Of a stretch of 64,000 bases of DNA, positions 10,901 to 22,662 are shown in pieces. Positions within the stretch are counted from its first letter, which is position 1; each line of letters opens with the position of its first letter. Both the position numbers and the translations under genes were made by a program. The stretch lies in NCBI RefSeq assembly GCF_003672135.1, contig NC_039517.1, positions 9,882,601 to 9,946,600 of the forward strand, given 5' to 3'. This stretch comes from Ooceraea biroi (lineage: Eukaryota; Arthropoda; Insecta; Hymenoptera; Formicidae). Under the pieces are notes generated by a model. It did no database searches. It was not told where the DNA came from and saw only the letters and a list, made by a program, of their open reading frames with translations.

Positions 10901-13900
10901 CCTCGACGGCAGCGGTATTCATCGCGGTAGTCGTCGGCGCGCCTGGCTCGCTAGGCGTCGCGGGTTACAGAGAGGTCGCAAAAGAGGCGGTAAACTAGCA
11001 TCGATCGAGTTGGTGATTCGTCGCATGCTCATCCCGGCGGCTCCTGTAAGAGGTCGACCGCGGGGTAAAAGCGAGAGAGAAAGACAGAGATAGACGAAAG
11101 GTGGAAAGAAAAAGACAAGGCGGGGCGGCGGAGGAAGCACCGACAGGCAGGAAGACGTGAAAACAGAGGCAGGAGGTGGCCGCGCGGGTGGAGCGGCCGG
11201 AGAAGGTACACGTACACGTATACGCACACGCACACCGCGGCGATCGAGGAAGGCGAGGCGGCAAGCACGGCTGAACTCGCAACGGAATGGCGTGGGGCTA
11301 CTGGAGCGCGACTTCCGTCAGCGATCGGGGTCGGTCACCTCGCCGCGAGAAGGACAAACAGCACCAGGGCCTGCACCAGGCATCGCAGCAGCAGCAGACG
11401 CAACAACAGATACACCAGACGGAGCTTTCTGCGCAGAGCACCTACAGCACCGTGCAGCAGGAGAGAGAGCTCGGCGTGACCACCCCCGGTGTGGGAATCG
11501 CGGAGGAGCCACCCTGCAGCATGATGATCCAGGGTGGTTCCTTCTACTCGTACTCGGCGGCGACGGCGGCGGCGGCCGCCGCTGCCGCGAACCGCCGTAT
11601 CACCGTTGCCGAAGGTGTCGGCCCATCCTCCTCGTCCACCACATCTACCGGCATCCAAGTGTTACCGCGGGAGCGCCACGTGAGACCCGGTACCAGCTCG
11701 TATGCACCGTCGTCGCCGGGTAGCGGCGACTCGGCCGAGTACGAGCAACCCATCGTTGGTCACCTCCGCGCCGCCGCCGCCGATATCTCGCCACCGTCAT
11801 CACGTATTGGCGGCAGCCCGCCGCACCACCACATGTATCACGACGACATCTTCGCGCAGCCCGGCACCTCCTCGTCCGTTATCAGACCGTCGAAGCTGCT
11901 GCAGTGCCCGCCGGACGACGGTATGGACGAGTTGTCCGAGACTGAGCTCGACGAAGTGAGCAACGTCGAGATGATCTACGGACGCGGCATTGGACCCACC
12001 GCGACATGCCGCGTGCATGGACCGTGTGGTCAGCAGCCGCTGCCGCCGGAACTCGCACACTCGATGACATCGCTGCTCGACGTCGAGCCTGTGGGTCCGT
12101 CGCAGTTCCAGCCATTCAACGAGATCACCTGGGGTAGGTGAATTCCCTCGCCAAGGGCGCGGCGAGGAAAGCGCGGCGCCGCCGTTCGCGCGCATCACGA
12201 GGTTCACTCTCATCGTCGTCGTCGTCATCGTCGTCGTCGCCGCTGCCGTCGTCGTTGTTGTATTTCTTTTAATGCGGCACGTGATCTAGGTCAAAGTCTG
12301 CCCGTCCGCCTTGCCAGATAACGTTTTTGTGTGCGATCACGTTTGGTGCATTTCGCTCGATGCATTCGGCGCGTCCGGAAAAACCCGTGTTTTCCAAGTT
12401 TTGACCGCTGCCTTCGAGCTCGCCTCAACAACGCTCAAAAAACTTCTTCACCCCGCTTCCGGTTCTATTGACGGAAATCGTGATAGCGACATTTAGCGCA
12501 TTGCAGTAATATAAAACTCTAAGTCGGTCACGTGCATTAATTATTGCCGACTTTGTCGTCGCTAAAATAAGGGAGCGCTGTGTGTAGTTGAGGTAGTTGC
12601 TATCGAATTGTCGCTCAGCATCTTTCTTTCTTTTCTTTCTTTTTTGCAAGAACGATGAATGGAGAAATATTTTTTTATACTAGTTGACTTTTATCCGATT
12701 TTAGTTCGATTATTAACATGGAATTATAAACGGCAGACCAATTCAACATTGTGTTTCCCCTTCCTTGCATTAGTTCCGCGAAATAATCGCGCGATAACTT
12801 TTTTTAACGTGACACGTACGATTACGGCAGTTTTATCAGAGTTGAAGTATCCACTATTGCACCTCTATATTTATTGTTTGTAAATCTTCACAGTACATTG
12901 CGCAACAATGTTCGTTATTGTTTCATGGTAGTCCTTTATTCGCAATGTGTGCGCCACGCGACAAAGACGATCATTATCGGTGCGTCGCGGTCGCTTTGAC
13001 GATAAACTTTATCTGTTCCTTCTCTAGCTCGTGACAATGTTATCGGGTGCAGCGTGCGAATCTGTTGTCTTCGTCCTCCAATAGATTTAATTTAGAGCGC
13101 GAATTAAAGCTCCATTACGTATCGACATCTCGCCACCATAGCATACAAGACATCTCCAGGTGGGTTCAAAGTTTTTCAAGTGCGGTTCTCGTAACCCTCT
13201 TTCGCGTGTACATGCTGAAGGGGCTGCGCTTATGCACTTACTATTATATTATAGATCGCGCTAGCAGGGGGGTTGCCGCGCGTGCATCAGCCCTTACGGC
13301 TGGTCGCACGTTGCAGCGCATAAGTCTTGCACGTTACACCGTCGTGTGTCGTCTTTATCTTTCGTGTCATCGATCCCTCTTCGCGATAATTAGTCCATGA
13401 ATATTTCAAGAAATTGCGCTCGCCTCTCGTGCGCACCGCATATACACGCGCGCGCGGTGCATCATTGATACGCGTTTGCGGTGAACCGCGACCCTTTCGT
13501 AACAAACGATTCGATTACGCGTGTCGTGCCACCGAGAGAACATCGATGGCCTCGTTAGGTGAACTCGCTATTCGTTGCGATCGTATGACACGTTGCGTCG
13601 TACTGTTGCCGTTGTGTCAATGCAATCCTCGCGGCTCTGTGCTTCACCTTTCGCGCGGATACATTTCCTGAGGAGTGCCTGGCAAAATGAGCTATGGTAA
13701 TCTTGCCTTTCCCGATCTATAGAACTCCTTTTTTAATTATCTAATCGTTATCTAATATTTCAATTTTGACGTTTTTTCCCCATAAATCCTCTAAATTGTT
13801 AACGATTGCAATTAGTTACTTGATCGCAGGATTTTCTCTCCGATTTAAATTTACTTGAATCGATGTGCACTGATGAGTCACTTCCGTTCGCACTCTGGAT

Positions 13901-16900
13901 GAATCCACTTGTAAATTTGTTTCATCTCAGTATTTCAGTCGGGTGGCTTCGAAAAATTATCTTAGTCCCCGTTTTACCTGAATCGATTGACCAGCTTGTG
14001 CCTGTTCTCCGGCTATTGTTTCATCAGTCCGCATTCATCGAGCACACTGCTCGAGTCGCGAGGATTTATTTCGAAGTTGAGCAAAAAGTCGACATTTTTA
14101 TCTATACTCGCGGCACGTACATGCGGACAAAACCCGTTTTTTTTTTTCGTTCGCCCGTCGTTGTAATGCTCGGCGCCGTTTCGGCCTTCGCCTCGAGCTG
14201 CTCCACTGACTCCTCTCCCTCGAATCTCATCACGAGGTACGAAGCAGCGCTGGTCAGTCGCATCCGACTTGAGCCACCCAGTTGCCAAGTCCGTATGGTC
14301 GCTTTAAAGCGTTAAAGCGAATAATCCGGGACACAATTCGCGGGTTTAATTTCACTCCACCCGTCTCATCCGGCCATTCTTTTGATTCTACGTTCCATAA
14401 GGCATTATCCGGCGGTGCACGCGGCACGCGACATAATATACCTATGCTTAATCTTCGTTCCGTTGTATGTACGTCCGAAGCGACGCCTGTGTCCGGGAGT
14501 GTTCTGATAAAGGGCTCGTGTCCTCGCTAATCAGAATTTATACGACGTTTGTGACCGCTCCTACCGGGCCGGAGGAGGATTAGTGCGCGACGTCGCGAGT
14601 AATGAGATTACGGACGCCCGCGACAACGTCAGGACCAGCTTTCGGCGAAGATCTGGCGGGCGCGCTCGCTACTTGGCCGGTTTTATCAGCGCGGAGGTGC
14701 GACGTAATTTAATCGTGGTGTGCGCTAACCGAGAGGCACAAATCACCTATCATCGCACACCTATTCACAGCGCTCGACGTGGGTTTCGCGAACGTACGGC
14801 GACGAGCGATAAGTGATAACGCGGTGAGCGCTCGATGGCTCGAATAGGGATTCAGTGTTACTCGTTATCTAACCGTAACCGGAGTGATACCGAGCAGGCT
14901 GCGACAGCCAGTACACAAGCAGTATGTTGGACAACGAGCAGCGAATCTCGATCGGGTTCCGATACGCGATTTGCTTCCCGTGTAAGTCGGCATTCGAGCC
15001 AACGAAAGTCTTAAAGTCTAAGTGGACGCGATGCCGCTGCCGGCACGGACCCGAGAGCTGACAATGAGAGTGATGTGACGACCCATCGCGAACATCCGTC
15101 CGACGAATTAAATTCGCAGTCTTGAATCATAGACGAAGCCACGATACCCGAGAAGACGTGATCCTCGTAGCATCCTCCGCTCGTCCGGGGTCCAGAGTCC
15201 CGAGAATTCGTTGGCAATTATTAACGTGGGGCTCTGCTACCTTGGACCATTTTCATATCTCTCGCCGTCATGAATAACAATTGCCGTCGTTAATTTTTAT
15301 CATTCCTTCCGCTTGACTTGACTTGCCTTTTGCATTGTTAATGAAATGACGCGTGGAATATAGATCGTTGTTTAACCAGTTGGTAGAAACTGTGCGGGAT
15401 TCTTTCGCGTTCCGATGACCGTCCGAGGGTCTGTCCGGCGAAAGCTCCGGCATAGAGGAACCTCGTCCGTCAGCGAAACGAGCGTGAATCTTTTCTGTTC
15501 TGTTGCAGTTTTTCCAAACGTGCCGCCTGCCCCTGGGATGCCATGTCAGGGAGAAGACAGTGAGTGTGTTTACCGTATATTGGAAACGCCGCAGAGCCGC
15601 CGCCGAGTCGCGCAAAGACCCTCGCTTGCGCTCGATGTATCTTTGTATCATAGCCAATGCGTACTAGCCAGCGAGTTCTAATTAACCGGCCGGTGGAAAG
15701 AGACGATTAGCGCGCGATAATGCGGTCAGACGCACGTAACGCGGTTACATGCAGAAGCAGAAGCCGTAAAAGAAACATCCATTTCTCGCTCTCGACACCC
15801 CGCTCTTCATCACGTATATATATACACACGTGCACACATACACACCCACGCACACGGAAGCTCTTCCCCTTGATACATTTCTTAATCACTACCGTCATAA
15901 CATTCACGCCTCCGTTCGATCTTGAAGTAATGTTTAACATTCATGGCTCTTGGCTGCAACTGTGTCAGGCTTTCTGAACGTCAGAAAGATCGAGAATCTT
16001 TTCTCGTGCCACACGTCGCGTGTCGGAGTTCGTACTCGGTGGAGCAGGTTCATGAAATATGCTGGAGACTCTCCCTACGGTTTGTGGACAGAAATTGTAA
16101 AATTTGAATGAAATTAAGTTCATTTCGTTATGAAGGAAAGTTGGATAGGTAATTTATTTCACTGATGTAATTAAATTTTAAGAAATTACTAATATACTTT
16201 GAAACTAATTTATTTTAATGTAGGAAAAATATTAATTTTTTACTGTTGACTTTGTATAATCCGGCGTAGTTGCAGCAAGGGCTTTTGAAATGCACAGTCA
16301 TTTCCCCACGGTATACAATCGCTCGGTGTTCGTCGAATGGTAGTCCCCAAATATTTCTCGACATCATGACGACCTCAAGAACGAATTCTGCAAATTTATG
16401 TATTATGTGAGAATGACCAGAAAAAGTTGGTGTTTTCCATCGCACGGGGGTTTTTCTCGGGTCGCTAACTTTGATTCGATACGTCCAGCGACTATCGTAC
16501 TCGCGAATACAACATGGATCGAATCCAACCAGTCATGACGCTTGCTCGACTTCTTCCGTGCGGTAACTAACTTGAAAAGAGAAATGAGAGAGAATGGATA
16601 CAATTTTGTTGATATTCTCTCTCTAACGTTTGTTTCTTTGACTTTTTTTTTATAAAACATTCCGCGCAAATCTATTCCATCATTGTCGCCGTTCGCATCT
16701 GTTATTATAGTTTCCGTTTATGCTGAACTCGCTTCAGTCTGTTGTCAGTGAAGCCGCGCAGCGCATCGCTTGATTAACACGATCAGTCGCAACCAAACGA
16801 AACGAGAGAGAGGGTGGCGATGCAAAAAATCGATTCGGCAAATAATAAGCCGCGGTGTCCAACGACGAAACTTCATTATCGTGTCCTGTTCCCTGGACAG

Positions 16901-19900
16901 GGACATTCCGAAACTGCGATAGCGAAAATCCCACATGGATAATTTGAATTCGTTGTTGCTCGCCTTGCGCGATATTGTGTAAATATTTTTGCATTAATGA
17001 TAAAATCGCGGGAAATATCAATTTCTCGAAACTCGAAAAATAATGAGAATTTGCGCGCGATATTGTGTAAATATTTTTTTTTAATAAAATAAATCGCGGG
17101 AAATATCAATTACTAAAAACTCGAAAAATAATGAGAAAAAACTATGTTGGTTTAAAATTTGATTGTTAAACGTTTGAATTCGAATTGAATTGAATTTTTT
17201 TGTCAATAAGTAAGTCAGACGAGAGACAATTATTTATTTAATATTTGTCAATAAGTAAGCCAGACGAGAGAATGATTTAATTATGCATTAATATAGATCG
17301 CGAGATGTTGCGCTTTGCATTAGACACTGCATTTAGAACATAGTTTTGTCTCGCTCGCGATTCGGTTTTGATACGGCGATAGTCGATCGCGGCACATCGA
17401 CCGATCTCACCTGGTGCCTACCATCATTTTTGTGACATTTATGTTATTTCATTTTCCGAAGGAAGCATCTACAGACGTGGCGCACGTAGATGGAAGAAGA
17501 TGTACTATGTGAACGGCCATACTTTTCAGGCGAGACGATTCAATCGGGTAAGCATCATTCCATTTAATTATCATTGCACGATCTCTGTTCATCTTCTGTT
17601 CAACCCAGCCTCCCTCTCCTTTTCGCCCGCCCTCGCACACTTGTCTTTGCGACCTACGAGAATAAAGCTGCCGCTGAGATGCGACGCGGCAACGGAGAAC
17701 AACGTTCCGTGCGAAGCTGCTCTCTCGTAGAGCACTTCCAACACGAAAACTTGCTGGCTAGTGACTTCGTCGTCGACGAAGAGAGCACACGATGCTCTCT
17801 CTCTCCCTCTCGTTTTCCTTCTGTATTGCTGGAAGCGCAAAGTTGCTGCTCACACGAAGCTGGATTCACGCGCGAACCCAGTCTATCTCGCTTCGCGCGT
17901 AATCCTCTCGTTTCGTTCATCCCTCTCCTGCCTTCCCCGAGTACTTTACTTCGCCCGCGCTTTTGGGAGAGCGTTCTGCATTTAAGACCGACACTTAAAC
18001 TTGATTATCATTTCTCTATGCAGACACCTCGAGAAGTTTCGTGCCGTATTTACACAATATTATGTCGCGTCGCGTTTAATCGATTTCGGCGCATCTCACG
18101 TGTGGATTTCTCCAAGGGCTCGGTGAGGAGTCGAAGCGCTGCGTACGTTACGGCTGTGATTCTCCGCAAAGCTTGAAAACATGACTTTTCGTCTCCAGAG
18201 ATGCCCGCGGTACACTCTCGAGGTCCCAGGCGATAATATAATATCTCCGGTATAACGTTGCCGCGCTATTTTGCAGAAGTCCTTCTGCGCATTCTGCCAG
18301 GATCGGATCTGGGGCCTCGGGCGGCAGGGATTCAAATGCACCATCTGCAAGCTGCCCGTTCACAAAAAATGCCACAAGGTGATACGCATTCCGTGCCTGA
18401 GCCCGCAGCAGCAGCAACAGCAACTGCAGAGCGCCGAGTCCCAGACGATCGACAGAAACGGCGACCAACAGCTTGATTCGTATTCGAGCGGCCAGGCGAT
18501 TCATCTCGAGGATGAGGAGTCGCCTATCATGGAAGAGCATTCGCGCGATCGTAAGACTCTTTTTAATAAAATCTAAGAGCGTGCTTCCAAACCTTCCTCG
18601 CCTAAATCGAAGCAAAAAGCGAAAGCGTATTATTAAATTTTCATAATATAACTTTTATTACTAAGTCGTTTGATAAATAATATAGCATTTTTTCAAAGAT
18701 TTTAGAGGACTTGCATTAAAGCAGTTGAATGACCTCTGGTTATGAATAATCAATTTTTCGACATCTTAATCATGGATTTAATTCCATTAATATTTTAATT
18801 CTGTCTGAGTAGATAACACAAGAACAGTTCGATGGTTATAATAATTTATCAGCAAGATTAAAATTGCTATTACAAACGTTTTATACTTTATAAATTTGTA
18901 GTCACTGTTGTTGCGTTATAAGTATTTTTATATTTACAAAAATAATAATACAAAAATAAATAACAATGCAAATGATACTCGTTTCGTTTTCTGTAGACAA
19001 TAATTTGTGTTTTATTCGTAGGAATCGGAAATGAGGAGGGCGAAGAACTACCATTAGATACACTGCACGAGGGTGATGCTTCAAACGATATGCAACGACA
19101 GTACTCATTGAACGACTTCGAGCTGATCAGGGTGATCGGCCGTGGTTCCTACGCAAAAGTCTTGATGGTAGAACTGAAACGTACCAAGAGGATTTACGCG
19201 ATGAAGGTGATCAAGAAGGCCCTGGTGACGGACGACGAGGATATCGATTGGGTGCAGACGGAGAAACACGTATTCGAGACGGCATCGAATCATCCTTTCT
19301 TGGTGGGCCTGCACTCCTGTTTCCAGACACCCTCGCGTCTATTTTTCGTGATTGAGTTCGTGCGTGGTGGCGATCTTATGTTCCACATGCAGAGGCAACG
19401 CCGTCTTATCGAGGACCACGCGCGGTTCTACGTAGCCGAGATCAGTCTTGCGTTAAATTTTCTGCATGAAAAAGGTAAAAAACCCTTTGATTTGTCTTTT
19501 CCTTTTGCAATTTTATCAACAATTTCGTGGCAGAAGCATGATCATTTGAACTGGACTTGACTTTCCGGCAATTTTCAGGTATCATATACAGGGATTTAAA
19601 GCTGGACAATGTGCTGCTCGACCACGAGGGACACGTGAAGCTTACGGATTATGGGATGTGCAAGGAAGGTATCCGGGAGGGCGACAACACCAACACGTTT
19701 TGCGGCACACCCAATTACATCGCTCCTGAAATCCTCCGTGGCGAAGAGTACAGTTTTTCGGTGGACTGGTGGGCCCTGGGAGTCCTGTTGTACGAGATGC
19801 TGGCCGGTCGCAGTCCCTTCGACATCACCGGTGCTTCCGAGAATCCAGATCAGAACACTGAGGATTTCCTGTTCCAAGTTATCCTGCAGAAGACGATACG

Positions 19901-20502
19901 TATTCCGCGATCGTTGTCCGTCAAGGCGGCGTCGGTACTTAAAGGATTCCTTTGCAAGGACCCTGCGGAGCGTTTAGGTTGCGGAAAGAGGCCCTCCGGT
20001 TTTCTCGACATCGTTGCTCATCCCTTCTTCAAAACGATCGATTGGGAAATGGTAATTCTATATCTCGAAATTTTACAGGATACAATTTTTCACTCGTTAA
20101 TGATATTTTAACGCTCGCAGCTGGAGCAAAAGCAGATTGCGCCGCCCTATAAGCCACCACTGGAATTTGATCGTGATCTAACGAACTTCCCGCCCGAGTT
20201 TACGGACGAACCGGTTCAGTTGACTCCCGATGATCCGTAAGTTACTAATTCCATTTCTTAACTTTGGGACGCTTATATTGGTCTAATTGGTAAAAGATGT
20301 TTGAGATATTTGCAGATTTTCAGATATTTATAGAAAGTTATTTGCAAGTTTAATATTGTTACAACGCAGAGTGTATTTTAGACGCGACGCTTACCCGCGA
20401 AAATATATTTTCAGGAGGGTAATCGAGACGATCGATCAGAGTGAGTTCGACGGCTTCGAGTATGTGAATCCTCTATTAATGTCGCTGGAGGACTGCGTGT
20501 GA
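7941..20502 (+). CDS. aPKC: Atypical protein kinase C, long (PB1-containing) form
   Basis: Nine exons: 7941-7996, 8354-8562, 15509-15559, 17462-17547, 18277-18550, 19022-19474, 19579-20051, 20121-20236, 20415-20502. Phases agree throughout and give 601 residues, against 592-596 in human zeta and iota. Order of domains: PB1 (exons 1-2, with the acidic DDEGDPC motif that pairs with Par-6); pseudosubstrate SIYRRGARRWKK; C1 zinc finger (exons 4-5); AGC kinase with GRGSYAKV loop, AMKVIKK lysine, YRDLKLDN catalytic loop and DYG in place of DFG as usual for aPKC. The activation-loop site is TFCGTPNYIAPE, the turn motif QLTPDD, and the hydrophobic motif FEYVNP carries Glu instead of a phosphosite. 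The C-terminus SLEDCV fits the aPKC PDZ ligand. Family role: apical polarity kinase with Par-6, Par-3 and Lgl. The stop is TGA-C with a long in-frame extension (see 20503-20961). An alternative first exon lies at 11287. Confidence 0.96.
8563..11286 (+). other. aPKC intron 2, first part, with CpG-rich putative internal promoter
   Basis: No coding exon is supported between 8563 and 11286. The last 800 bases become very GC-rich with GGC-triplet runs near 10577-10603 and directly precede the alternative first exon, so this is a plausible internal promoter and 5' untranslated region. The long overlapping frames on both strands here come from GC bias. Confidence 0.45.
11287..12133 (+). CDS. aPKC: Alternative first coding exon of aPKC (PB1-less isoform)
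   Basis: An ATG at 11287 follows an in-frame TGA at 11272-11274, so this begins translation and is not an internal exon. It encodes 282 residues plus one base, then a donor GTAGGT at 12134. Its phase (1) is the same as that of the PB1 exon at 8562, so both can join the exon at 15509 (giving VFPNVPPAPGMPC). The resulting protein would be 795 residues: a new N-terminus, then pseudosubstrate, C1 and kinase, without PB1. The new part has Gln-rich and Ala-rich runs, many Ser/Thr/Pro, and an ordered-looking end with LSETELDEVSNVEMIYGRG and a Cys-containing CRVHGPCG. I do not recognise a domain. Being on the aPKC strand with matched splice phase makes membership likely. Confidence 0.75.
12134..15508 (+). 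other. aPKC intron between alternative first exon and shared exon 3
   Basis: No coding exon is supported. A TCG-triplet repeat follows the donor at about 12210-12258. The remainder has many short chance frames without splice context. Confidence 0.5.
12210..12258. repeat. TCG-type trinucleotide repeat
   Basis: Imperfect run of TCG/TCA triplets starting about 75 bases inside the intron after the alternative aPKC exon. Confidence 0.7.
16966..17136. repeat. Two-copy tandem duplication of about 85 bases
   Basis: Copy 1 (16966-17049) and copy 2 (about 17052-17136) share GCGATATTGTGTAAATATTT, then AATCGCGGGAAATATCAATT and CTCGAAAAATAATGAGAA, with small differences between. It lies in the aPKC intron just upstream of the pseudosubstrate exon. 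A second short direct repeat, TGTCAATAAGTAAG followed by CAGACGAGAGA, occurs twice at about 17200-17275. Confidence 0.75.
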
Positions 20503-20961
20503 CAAGAGCCGCTTCTTATTGTGCCTCGTCACAATCAAGACCTTTACCAGCAGCAGCAGCAACAGCAACATCATCAACATCAATTGCAGCAGTGTTACAT
20601 GTACGAATTGCAAGACAGACTCGCGAAACTTCGTATCGATCCCCTACTCCCCGTTCTCGGCTCAAGTAACCAAGGTTATCACAATAACGTATTCCTAATG
20701 ACGTATTCCGAGGAGAATGAGAACGACAATAATTATAACGAGCATCAACATCATCATCATCATCATCGGCTGCCGCCGCCCTTCCCGTTCCGATACGAAA
20801 GCCCGGCGTGCTCGCGCCTGAGCATCACCGACGTAACTTACGGTCCAGGCAATAATAACGCGATCGTTAGCAATTACGACGAGAACGACTACGACGATAT
20901 GGAGGACGAGAATCCACGGAAAGGCCTTCTTAAGCAGATATTTTGCCTTCCACTGAATTAA
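20503..20961 (+). CDS. aPKC: In-frame readthrough extension of aPKC (candidate)
   Basis: The frame of aPKC continues past TGA (20500-20502) for 152 sense codons to TAA at 20959-20961. The first base after the stop is C, the leakiest UGA context known from insect readthrough studies. A short stem (ATTGTG / CACAAT, 518-535 of this block) lies 15 bases downstream. The predicted extension starts QEPLLIVPRHNQDLY and is then Gln-rich, His-rich and Asn/Asp-rich, ending in KGLLKQIFCLPLN. It contains no internal ATG-led start that would obviously make an independent gene. A poly(A) hexamer follows at 20995. A chance open frame of this length is unlikely (roughly one in a thousand at 3 stops per 64 codons). 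I infer readthrough; alternative splicing around the stop is the other explanation. Confidence 0.6.
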   Translation, partial: QEPLLIVPRHNQDLYQQQQQQQHHQHQLQQCYMYELQDRLAKLRIDPLLPVLGSSNQGYHNNVFLMTYSEENENDNNYNEHQHHHHHHRLPPPFPFRYESPACSRLSITDVTYGPGNNNAIVSNYDENDYDDMEDENPRKGLLKQIFCLPLN

Positions 20962-20994
20962 GCTCCGCCGCGAGCCTCCCTCTTTGCCAAGGGA

Positions 20995-21000
20995 AAATAA
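20995..21000 (+). terminator. Candidate poly(A) signal for aPKC
   Basis: AATAAA 34 bases after the TAA that ends the readthrough frame and about 490 bases after the annotated TGA. Confidence 0.45.
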
Positions 21001-22635
21001 AGTTGCCTCCAATTCGATTACGCTCGACTTTGCGCATTTTTGTAGGAAAAAAAAAAACAAATACGACTCGAGATTTACAAAATATCGTCGTAAGACGCGG
21101 CAGCGTCCTACGTGACCACGTAGTTTTAAAGACGAGATATTTAATTCCATGTAGATATCGTTAAGTTGACCATTCTCTTTCATATATGGTGCTGCAAACG
21201 AACGTGTTATAACGGGTAACGTTGTTTCCCGCAGCTTTTAGCTGGCAAGTTAAAGGCGGAAACGTACCTGACTGCTTCAATCAATCCTTTACGTATGACG
21301 TTTTGTTTGTTTTTTTTTTCTTCGCGTAGCGAGTTCACCAAGTATTTACCAAGTATTACGCAACCGATCATTCCTTTCCCGTAATTATGACGCTCGATGA
21401 CAAAGAGAATTACCAAATTAACTCAAGCTCTATAATCGTCGTTCTAAACGAGTTATAGATTAGTTATTGTAATGTTACTTACCGAAGTTACGGAAGTCAA
21501 TCGCGAAAGAATTACACCGAGACGGTAACGTTCTCTCCTCCTTTTTTGCGTTAACTTTTGTTCGTAGAGATTTTCGCTCGAATCAATCTTGCAAGGTGTA
21601 AATGACTACGTTTACATTTACAAGTTACATCGAAACGTTGCTTTTCTGTGGATTTTTTAAAATTTTATTAAACAGTAGTCGTTATAATAGTGAAGTATCA
21701 TATCGCGTAACGATAAACTCCAAGCGTATTTTTCTCTTTTTTTTTTGTTATCGAGGAATTGTAACTCGCTGTTAGAAGGGAAAAGAGAGGTGTTTACACG
21801 CAGTAAAACTAATTTTCTATGAAGACGTGATTTTTTACTTGTAGAAAGGTATTCTGGAAATATTTTTTACTCCACGACAGCTAGTTGTATCACGAACGAA
21901 CGTTTGTCTTACACACACGTTGACGGTGTGATGTCTCGGCCGCGCGCAATAAGGAGGATATATCGATTCCTAGCGATTAGTACAATTTTTATAGTTTTTC
22001 AAGGTGTAAAACGAGAGAACGAACGAAGCAACTGAGCAGTTGGAGTAATTAAAGGCTAGTTTACCGTCTTTAAATGTTACAGAGAATTTACATAGAAGAT
22101 CACTGTGCGCGCACAGAGTATTCCTTGGATATCTGTAAATTGGAATAAATAAGATGTGCAATGTGACGCGACTGCTCTGATTTTATCCTAAAATTACAAA
22201 ATGGCAAAGCAAATTTTTCGAGATATAAACTACAAGTATTACAAATATTAGCCGTATTAGAGGTATCGCTATAAGCACCATGGAACATTTTGCTAGATCA
22301 GTGCGATCCGTATGAAAGTTTACGAGTGAAAGACAACTCGAGCGACAAAGTGATGGGTTTTACGTTTGATGAAAAAAAACCGTACGGTCAAATTTACAGA
22401 ACGAGAAATTATGCATAGGTACTGTAGTATTATATATTAGAGTTTACTCGAGTATAGCTTTTGCTCCAGTAATTATATATATATATATAAAACGGCAACT
22501 ATTATCGACGGTATTTCAAAGAAAGGATCGCAGAGAGCAAATTAAAGTAGCTGTGAGGATCAGTATGACGTTGTCGTAAGTGTGAAGTACTTAAGTACGT
22601 AGGAGTTATACGCAGCAAACGAGCGTTAAAGACGA

Positions 22636-22662
22636 GAGACAGAGAGAGAGAGAGAGAGAGAA
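22636..22662. repeat. GA dinucleotide repeat
   Basis: Nearly pure GA run of about 27 bases. Confidence 0.85.

Noticed and set aside
10212..11282. Several minus-strand frames of 95-115 codons
   Set aside because: Overlapping low-complexity frames (Pro/Ser/Arg) in a GC-rich patch, without start context, splice sites or recognisable domain.
11157..11723. 188-codon plus-strand frame overlapping the alternative aPKC exon
   Set aside because: It has no donor that fits the downstream aPKC exons, and Gly/Arg/Pro bias explains it by GC content. The frame beginning at 11287 fits in phase.
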